Shown here in pieces: positions 56,975 through 64,000 of a stretch of 64,000 nt of DNA (position 1 is the first letter of the stretch; the number at the start of each line of letters is the position of its first letter). The DNA lies in NCBI GenBank assembly GCA_023053685.1, contig JALIGW010000014.1, positions 16,450,590 to 16,514,589 on the forward strand, in the 5' to 3' direction. The DNA is from Diadophis punctatus similis (Eukaryota > Chordata > Lepidosauria > Squamata > Dipsadidae). Below the pieces are notes generated by a model. It was not told where the DNA came from and searched no databases. It saw only the letters and a list, made by a program, of their open reading frames with translations. The translations under genes were made by a program, and so were the position numbers.

Positions 56975-57130
56975 GCAATATTTTTATTTTATTTATTTAT
57001 TTATTTTTGTCAAGTACGTGTTGGTAATATACATAGATATAACATTGTTTATATACATAAGATGAGTACTGATAAGAGGGAACATTAGGAGAGGGACGGT
57101 AGGCACACTGGTGCACTTATGCACGCCCCT
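56975..57130 (-). mobile_element. CR1/L2-group LINE 3' UTR fragment
   Basis: 'tagatataacattgtttata' through 'gtgcacttatgcacgcccct' is the same 3' UTR as 22686-22850 in the same orientation, with its (TTTA)n end on the left. Confidence 0.75.
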
Positions 57131-57616
57131 GTTTTACTTTTACCACTGTAGGAAGTTAGTACCCACCCCCTCCTAGAAAAATGAAATATCCTAGGAAATA
57201 TTGAAAAAGGAAAGAATATGTTTCCCTGAATGAGGAAAGGAGAAACATGTTTTAAATACAAAGCAGCTTCCTGCAGCTCACCCATTCCTCCCACCCTTGT
57301 CAATGGGCCATCAAGGAATGGCCTAGCCCAGCTCATTCCCCCCACCTAGCCTGAAACAGTATTTTACATAACAAGCACCTACAGGAAGAACCATAATAGG
57401 AATCCCAAAGCCCTTTCATTACACCACATGGGACCTGGGAAGATTACATCAGTCAAGCCTAGGACTTGGGACAGCCCACAAGAGTTGCCCCAGCATGCCC
57501 CTGGGGGTCTGACAGCCAATGGAATACATTTCTATATAGGAACAGGAAACTAAGAGGTGGGATCCAAGAGAGAGTATAAAGCAAGGAACTCAGCATCTCT
57601 TCTCTCAGGGTGAAAC
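57131..57616 (+). promoter_or_regulatory. Possible LTR U3 with TATA box, truncated
   Basis: Starts TGTTTTAC directly after the LINE fragment. 'GAGTATAAAGCAAGGAAC' near 57575 followed by 'ctctcagg' looks like a retroviral TATA and start region. There is no 3' LTR end or TSD; CR1 sequence begins immediately afterwards. Weak call. Confidence 0.35.
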
Positions 57617-57716
57617 TCAGCCATTTGTCTGGAATGGTATAGGATCTCTTGCTTGAGCAGGGGGTTGGACTAGAAGACCTCCAAGGTCCCTTCCAGCTCT
57701 GTTATTCTGTTATTAA
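57617..57716 (+). mobile_element. CR1 LINE 3' terminus
   Basis: 'ccatttgtctggaatggtat' to 'ggttggactagaagacctcc' and TTATTCTGTTATT; only the last 100 bp. Confidence 0.85.
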
Positions 57717-58460
57717 TTGGGAGAAAAAGAGCAACATTTCACTGCTGACTTGTATCACTGAGAGGTGCTACTACTGGCGATTAATGGTGGTGCCAATGAA
57801 AGATCCCCAAGTAAAAGTAAATGGCAGGACATCTGTCCTATAACTGATCCAATCCACAATTCTGGGCCAGAAAAATTTCCCTCCATCTGTTCTGGGCCCT
57901 GAAAAGAGTTGCTGATGGCCCACACACCTTTGCACCTCTGGGGTTGTATCAATCTGTCACCGTGGCTTATAAACTGCTCGATAAACCATCGCTGACAGAG
58001 TATTGCAAGTTCTAGGCCTGCCCTGGCCCAGGCTCTGTGATTTTTACAGTTTCCAGAATTGTGTTGCTGAAATTCAACAGCACAGTAGAAACTTGCAGTT
58101 GAATGGTTTCATCCTTTTTGCAAGCGAGTAAATAAGAGTCCTTAAATCCCAGAAGAGTTTCTCTACTTCATAAATTCCTGAAAACGAAATGTTCGCAACA
58201 ATGGAGGTAATAAGAAAAAACGGTTCAGCCTGGTTTCAGCATGCTATGACCATTGTGGTTTCATAGCCATGAGGATTGTCCTGGGACCCACCCTGGCCTC
58301 TAGGCCATATTTGGCCTTTGAGGACTCGGGAGCTGCACCTCTCAAAGGAATGGTGGGTCAGGAGGACACCCAACTTTATTGTCATCTCTGCCCCCCCAAG
58401 ATTAGTTCATAGGATTATTCCCCATTCAGGTCAGGGTGAGGAAGGTCTTGCTCAAAGTGA
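57717..58460. other. Unassigned sequence, no gene seen
   Basis: No repeat or gene recognised. Confidence 0.4.
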
Positions 58461-59240
58461 CCAGATTTTTTTATTTTTAAGCGGGACCGGCATTTGTTTT
58501 GCCCTCTGCGCATGCGCAGAACGCTGCGCATGCGCAGAGGGCAAAACAGCAAATGTCGGCGTCCAGGTGAGGTGGGGGGGAGAGGGGGGGAGGCGGGAAG
58601 GCGCTTGGATGCCTGGAGCTCGCGACAGGTAAGCTGCCGGCTGCCTCCTTTCCCCGTCTCCCGCCTCCCGTTCGTTGCTTGCCAGCCCGGCCGAAGGGGA
58701 GGTGGGAGGCGAGGAAAGGCCTCCCGAAAGGGAGGCGGGCTCCCGAAGGGCTGCCGGCTCCCGAAGCCGAAGGGGAGGCCTTTCCTTGCCTCCCGCCTCC
58801 CCTTCGGCCGGGCTGGCAAGCAACGAACGGGAGGCGGGAGACGGGGAAAGGAGGCAGCCGGCAGCTTACCTGCTCCAAGCATCCAAGCGCCGCGGTCTCC
58901 CGGTCGCCCGCCCGGCCCCAGGGCAACGGCGGCAGCGAGGCGACGGGGGGAAGAAAGGGGAGGGGGACGAGGAAGGGCTGTTTGCGCCGCTCATAAGCTC
59001 AAAGCGGCGATGGCTCCTCGTCCCTCACCCCTCCCAACAGCAGCGGCGCCTCCGAGGGCGGGGCTAGGGATGGGGCGGGGGAAGGAGAGGAGGAGCAGCC
59101 TCCCTTCCCCCTCCCCCCAGCTTCCAGCCGCCGCCGGAGGAGTCAACAACGCGGGACGCACGCACGCCGCCAACGCCGCCCACGGCCGGCCCGAGCTGAG
59201 AGGCCTGCTGCCTTTCAGGCCGATTTTTTGAAAGAATGCC
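58461..59240. repeat. GC-rich foldback / CpG-rich island
   Basis: Two TGCGCATGCGC palindromes (58507, 58525) form a hairpin. Two arms of about 100 bp (58627-58735 and 58765-58870) are near-perfect inverted copies containing GTAAGCTGCCGGCTG/CAGCCGGCAGCTTAC. 58900-59215 is CpG-dense with GC boxes GGGCGGGGC (59057) and GGGGCGGGGG (59074). Open frames are mirror translations. It could be the core of a GC-rich foldback transposon like 51407-52802, or a promoter CpG island. No transposon ends or first exon were identified. Confidence 0.55.
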
Positions 59241-60164
59241 CTAGTCGTGATCTACCGGTGGTTAATGCCATTTAAGGCCCAGGGTCACCAGAACTGCCCT
59301 TTCCGACGCTACCTGGGAAGATCCTTCAGCCTTTGCTCACCTGCCAGTCCCTGATCTGAGTGGGTTGTGCCGAGAACACATCAAGTGTCCGGGACTTTCT
59401 TCCGCCACTCTTGATTTGGAATCTTGATATTCGGAAGGCCACCAGAAAATGTGGAAAAAGCACAGATTAGGGATGTCCAGGTATATCTTTTGATCCCTTG
59501 AAGTCCTTGAATTCATTTTGGTTTTATCGTATCAGATTTGAAGAATTTCATTTGAAATTATGATGGGACACATCTTAAATATCTTCATAATTCCCCAGAC
59601 CTTGTTCTAGTTCCTTATTCATGCTGGTCAATCAAAGACAGGATATGCCACGTGGCTTTGAGATGACTAAATTTCAGATATTTCGTAGTGTAAAGAGCCT
59701 CCCTAGGAAAACTTAACACAGTGAATCGCTTTTTATTATTTTTATTGCTAAAATTATCAAAGAAAAACAGAGGGACTAGAATAATTTTAAAAGCCAAGCG
59801 AAAGAGATGCTCTTGATAGAATTGGGACAGTGGCATCTTCATTTGGTTCACAAGAACAACCAGCTAAAGAAAGTTGGTGGTTTCAGATAACTCAGGGGCA
59901 AAGAGAGTTTTGATTTTGAAGGACTTTTCAATTGTTTTCTGATATTGGCAAAATAATTCTGAACAAGAGGCACAGCGTAGAAATGTGTAATTTGTATAGC
60001 AATGGCAATGTATTTGGAAATGACCCAAGGAGATAGGAGGGAGAGCTGCAGACAGGCCAATCTTCAAGCAAAAGAGGTCTTAATCCACAATAGGAGATAA
60101 GGTTTTACATTTTACAAGAAAAACCAAATGCACAGGTGTAGAATATGTGGTACCTGGCTCAACA
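59241..60164. other. Unassigned sequence, no gene seen
   Basis: No repeat or gene recognised; if 58900-59215 were a promoter, a transcript could run either way. Confidence 0.4.
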
Positions 60165-61125
60165 GCAGTAACTGTGAGAACAATCTAGGAATCCTAGGAG
60201 ACAGTTACTTAAGTATGAGCGAGCAGTGTGCTGTGGCTTCCAAAAAAACCCAGCTCAGTCCTAGACTGAATCACAATACAGGGATAGAATTAAGTTCACG
60301 AAAAGTTATAGTACCACTTTATATAATGAACTACAGTAGTGAGACCAGTTGGAATAATGTTTCCAGTTCTGGTCACCACAATACAAAAAAAGATGTTGAG
60401 ACTCTAGAAAGAATGCAGAGAAGAGCAACAAAGATGATTAGAGAGCTGGAGGCTAAACTGTACAATGAATAGTTATAGGATATAGGTATGTCTGGCCTAA
60501 GTAAAAGAAGGATTTGAGTGACATAATATCCAGGACTTGAGGGCAGTGGTGAAATCCAATTTTTTTTACTACCGGTTCTGTGGGCGTGGCTTGGCGTGGC
60601 TTGGTGGGCGTGGCTTGGTGGGCGTGGCTTGGTGGGCATGGCAGGGGAAGGATACTGCAGAATCTCCATTCCCACCCCCCTCCAGAGGAAGGATATTGCA
60701 AAATCCCCATTCCCTCCCCACTCCTGGGGCCAGCCAGGTATTTGCTCATTCTCCAAACTACTCAAAATTTCCGCTACTGGTTCTACAGAACCTGTCAGAA
60801 CCTGCTGGATTTCACCCTGCTTGAGGGGCAGTCACAGAGATGAGGGGGTGACTTAGTTTGAAAGCACCTGAGGGCAAGACAAGAAGCAATGGGTTGAAGC
60901 TCATTAAAGAGAGATTCCACCTGGAACTAAGGAGGAATTTCCTGATAGCGAAATCAAAGGAACAGCCTCCTGGAGCTGAGTGTGCTTCATTGCTGGAAGT
61001 TTTCAAGAAAATATTGGACATCCATTTGTCCAGGATGGTATAAAGACTCCTGCCTTGAGCTGGGTGTTTGACTGGTCTAAGACTTCTAAGGTCCCTTCCA
61101 GCTCTGTGAGTCTACAATTCTAACT
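60165..61125 (+). mobile_element. CR1 LINE 3' region split by a hAT
   Basis: CR1 ORF2 C-terminal sequence with [18 protein letters not shown] near 60396-60455 (stop soon after), then the hAT at 60544-60819, then 'aagcaatgggttgaagctca' to the 3' end 'ctaaggtcccttccagctct'. Diverged and interrupted. Confidence 0.86.
60544..60819 (+). mobile_element. hAT MITE, Ac-like, GTGAAATCC ends
   Basis: The 276-bp element runs CAGTGGTGAAATCC to GGATTTCACCCTG with perfect TSD CTTGAGGG (60536-60543, 60820-60827). The left part has a tandem GGGCGTGGCTTGGT repeated three to four times. Confidence 0.88.
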
Positions 61126-61302
61126 TGTCCAATCAAGAACCCCATTGACAGCTGCTTCCTGCAGACATGCTACTGCAAAGCAGAGAAAGCAATCTTTGCC
61201 AGTTTTGGGGTGACCTGCACTGCATGGCTCCTCTTTTCCTCTTGTTTGCTAGAAAGAGAAGTAGGTACTGGCAAGGCAAAGAAGACTCATGGCTTCCAGC
61301 TC

Positions 61303-61389
61303 AGAGGCTCCCTCCCTCCCTCTCCCTCCCTCCCTCCCTCCCTCCCTCCCTCCCTCTCCCTCCCTCCCTCCCTCCCTCCCTCCCTCCCT

Positions 61390-61444
<55 letters not shown>
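61303..61444. repeat. Compound (CCCT)n-(CT)n microsatellite
   Basis: About 95 bp of CCCT units (with CTCTCC variants) then about 48 bp of CT. A pure pyrimidine tract on the plus strand. Confidence 0.97.
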
Positions 61445-61452
<8 letters not shown>

Positions 61453-61612
61453 TTCCTTTGGACATGCTTAACACGGGAATGGAAGGTACTTTGTCCACCT
61501 GACCTCTTTGTTCCTATTTAGTCCATGTTTCTCCTGACGATCACCTCAAGAGGAGAGACCCAGCAGACAAATGCCATGCTTTATGTTTCTACTAAAACTG
61601 TATTTCATCTTT

Positions 61613-61912
61613 CATTGAGGAACCCAAGCACCGGTACGGACCGGTTCGGGTGAACCGGTAATTCCGACGATCAGCTGGCCCCGCCCCCCCTGCCCTATCC
61701 TGTCCTATATTTTCTTCATTCTGCCTCAGCTGATTCGCGCGGCACAGCTGATTTCCAAGCCTCTGCTGTTCTACTTACCAGGGCTGCCTTAGAAGGTAAG
61801 CAGCTGAGCTTCAAATTGCTGTATTTTGAATGCTGTGGTCAAGCGTGTTAGGCACACAAGCGCGCATGAAGCGCACAATCACCGAACCGGTTGTTAAAGC
61901 GGTTGCAGCCCA
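61613..61912 (+). mobile_element. Decayed hAT with ACCGGTTC ends
   Basis: CACCGGTACGGACCGGTTC near the left and AACCGGTTGTTAAAGCGG plus GCAGCCCACCACT at the right resemble the 6900-7844 family. Terminal bases are diverged and no TSD was matched. Confidence 0.55.
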
Positions 61913-62487
61913 CCACTAAAAGCAGAGAGCAAAGCCTGAGGATAATGGGCGGTTAGATGGGAGAGAAGCCCATCCATGAAATTGGAGGAAATAAAGATAC
62001 TTGTTTCAGATTGTTTCTCTTCAACTTTCAACTTGCCTTCCCTTCTCATCCTATTGTTGCGGGCAGAAAATCAGGGACCAGGATAAGAGGTCAAAGGCCC
62101 TGTGAGTTTATTGCATGTGACCTTTACACAGGAATTTGATCTACTGACAGTCAAGGCAAATTGGCAAAGACTCAATGGATTTTAAGTGGTGTGTGGACTC
62201 AGGTTTCTTCCTGGGATGTAGTGATTCCAAGCTGATGATGCAATTGACATCTCCTCCCTCAGGCTCAGCCTGGTCATCTCCTACACTTCTCTCCCATCAG
62301 CCTCATTTCTCTCTTTGGATGCAAAAGCAGGAGAGTGGGTTTATTTGTAGGAGGGACATAAAGGAACAGAGAGAGGAGAATTCTGACCTGTTTTGGAGTT
62401 GCCAAGTTCTGCAGAAGACATCTGTAAACCGAGGAGGGGGAAGGTATAAGAATGTTTTGTATAGTCTAAGTCCAGGAAAACCCATTC
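61913..62487. other. Unassigned sequence, no gene seen
   Basis: No repeat or gene recognised. Confidence 0.4.
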
Positions 62488-62735
62488 ACTATTTATTTGT
62501 TTATTTGTATCCCACCTTTATTATTTTTAGAAATAACTCAAGGCAATGAACACATCCAACACACATTCCTCCTGCTCTTTTCCTCACAACAAAAACCTTG
62601 TGAAGTGAGTTGAACAGAGAGAGAGGAACCGGCCCAAGGTCACCCAGCTGACTTTCATGGCTCAAGCAGGACTTGAACTCAGGGTCTCCTGCTTTCTAGC
62701 CTGCTGCCTTAACCACTAGACCAAACTGGCCTTAT
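62488..62735 (-). mobile_element. MIR/CORE-like tRNA-derived SINE
   Basis: 'ggcccaaggtcacccagctg', then GGACTTGAACTCAGG (reverse of a B box) and 'ccttaaccactagacc' near the head on the right. TTTATTTGTTTATTTG at the left is the tail. Confidence 0.75.
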
Positions 62736-62881
62736 CAAAATGGAGAAGGTGTAAGAATATTGTCTCCATTTTGTCTTTGCTGTTTGTCTGCTTGTGTAAC
62801 CTGAAATATTTAGATGTACAACAGTTTTTTTAAATGACCTCTATGAATTGCCTCAAAAGCAGACTCTTTAAAATACAGCTA

Positions 62882-63509
62882 CTGTATTTTTTGGAGTATA
62901 AGACGCACCTTTTTCCTCCCTAAAAGTGGCTGAAAATTTGGGTGCGTCTTATACTTCGAATGTAGCTTTTTTTCCAGCCCTAACTAGGTGCTAACAGATC
63001 TTCCCAGCTCTTACCTTGCAGGCTTTTTCATTGTTACTCTCTCCAAAGAATGTTTTTCCAGCCCTAAGTCTTTGCAGGTTTTTTTTTTCATTGCTCTACT
63101 TGCTCCAAAGAAGTTGTTTTCTAGCCCTGACCAGGTGCTAACGATCTTCCCAGCTCTTACTGGCTTGCAGGCTCTTTCATTGTTACTCTCTCAGAAGAAT
63201 GTTTTTTTAAGTCCTAACCAGGAGATAAAATAATGTGCTGAAGCTGCTCCCAATAAGTTTTTTTCTAGCCCTAACAAGGTGCTAACGATCTTCCCAGCTC
63301 TTACTGGCTTGCATGCTCTTTCATTGTTACTCTCAGAAGAAGGTTTTTTTAAGTCCTAACCAGGGGATAAAATAATGTGCTGAAGCTGACCAGACTAAGG
63401 ATGCTAGCCAGATGAATACCTGGTAGGCAGATTGTTTTCCCCTATTTTCCTCCCCAAAAACTAAGGTGCGTCTTATACTCCGGTGCGTCTTATACTCAGA
63501 AAAATACGG
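62882..63509. mobile_element. TA-flanked MITE with internal tandem repeats
   Basis: Ends CTGTATTTTTTGGAGTATAA and ...AAAAATACGG, bordered by TA; same family as 49883-50210. It is 628 bp long because a module containing CTAACGATCTTCCCAGCTC and TCATTGTTACTCTC occurs three to four times with a period near 130-180 bp. Confidence 0.78.
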
Positions 63510-63511
63510 TA

Positions 63512-64000
63512 TATCATTTGAATGTTTTCAAGTGAATCTTTGCTTTTTTTTAAAAAAGGCATTATTTTAATAAGCAGTATTATCAGAAAAAAACCCCATA
63601 ACAATCCAAAGTGCATATCACTTCTGCAGCTAATACAATTTGCAAGCCAGGATGAATGCCAACAATTGAGCAAGTTGAGTGGGCAGGGAATAAATCCAAT
63701 GTTTGTTGATTCCCTGCTCCCTTTTAGCCAAGCTTACCATCTCTTTCAGCCTTTATAAACAGAGGCCACTTCAGAAGGCAAGATAGGACCTTCTGTATTC
63801 TGATATCCAAACCCTGGATTATAAAAAAAAAACACGTAACTGATCACAAGCTAATTATAATCCGTGTGACATTGCTGCTTAAAAAGACCAGTGCGATATT
63901 TGGCTGCAGCAACAAAAAGTCAAATTTCCAAATCACAGGAAGTAATTGTTCCACTTTCTTTTATGTTGGCCCAACCCTGCCTCAAGTACAAGATCCACTT
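63512..64000. other. Unassigned sequence, no gene seen
   Basis: No repeat or gene recognised. Confidence 0.4.

Noticed and set aside
58494..59231. 245-codon frame in GC-rich DNA
   Set aside because: Basic, low-complexity translation of an inverted repeat and CpG-rich DNA; no recognisable domain or supporting splice structure.

Overview
The window looks like vertebrate, non-genic DNA from a squamate reptile, most likely a snake. The evidence is its repeat community: tRNA-derived SINEs of the Sauria SINE type, CR1 and L2-group LINE 3' ends, a Bov-B (RTE) 3' end, a chromodomain Ty3/Gypsy element, many hAT miniature elements including SPIN-like copies, and LINE 3' ends running into (ATTCT)n/(AATAG)n microsatellites, a habit reported for snakes. 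I found no intact host protein-coding gene, no tRNA or rRNA gene and no CRISPR array. Nearly every open reading frame is a fragment of a mobile element or a translated simple repeat. The window could be intergenic or a large intron.

Layout. 0-15 kb: a cluster of hAT elements (925, 1225, 2436, 5658, 6900, 8508, 9795, 11178, 11910, 14667), a solo LTR inside one of them (6954-7642), another solo LTR (13344-13990) and a 112-bp perfect inverted repeat (4139-4396). 16-27 kb: LINE tails, SINEs and microsatellites. 27.6-30.1 kb: the longest stretch without a recognisable repeat. 30-36 kb: CR1 copies, long pentanucleotide and tetranucleotide arrays, and a hAT deletion derivative that keeps the start of a transposase gene. 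36.3-38.4 kb: a decayed chromovirus on the minus strand. 39.8-46.7 kb: a CR1 split by an LTR, a second CR1 and a Bov-B each split by a hAT, and more hATs. 48.4-49.1 kb: an L2-type LINE end. 51.2-54.2 kb: hAT in hAT nesting with SPIN-like elements. 54.5-57.7 kb: LINE and SINE fragments. 58.5-59.2 kb: a GC-rich foldback or island. 60-63.5 kb: a CR1 split by a hAT, microsatellites and a MITE with a TA target.

The elements interact mainly through nesting. Because many insertions keep exact target-site duplications (TSDs), their order can be read. The hAT copies fall into two groups by TSD. Families whose ends read CAGTGGTGGGTTC or similar give TSDs resembling nTnnnnAn (Ac-type). The GATGGCGAACC, TTCCCAACC, GTCAGCAACC and SPIN-like families give nnnTAnnn (Buster-type). 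The oddest structures are a 219-bp patch copied from about 4.4 kb away into the middle of a MITE, two different hATs sharing one 8-bp target three times over, a perfect hairpin beside a microsatellite, and a 123-bp minisatellite born inside a hAT.
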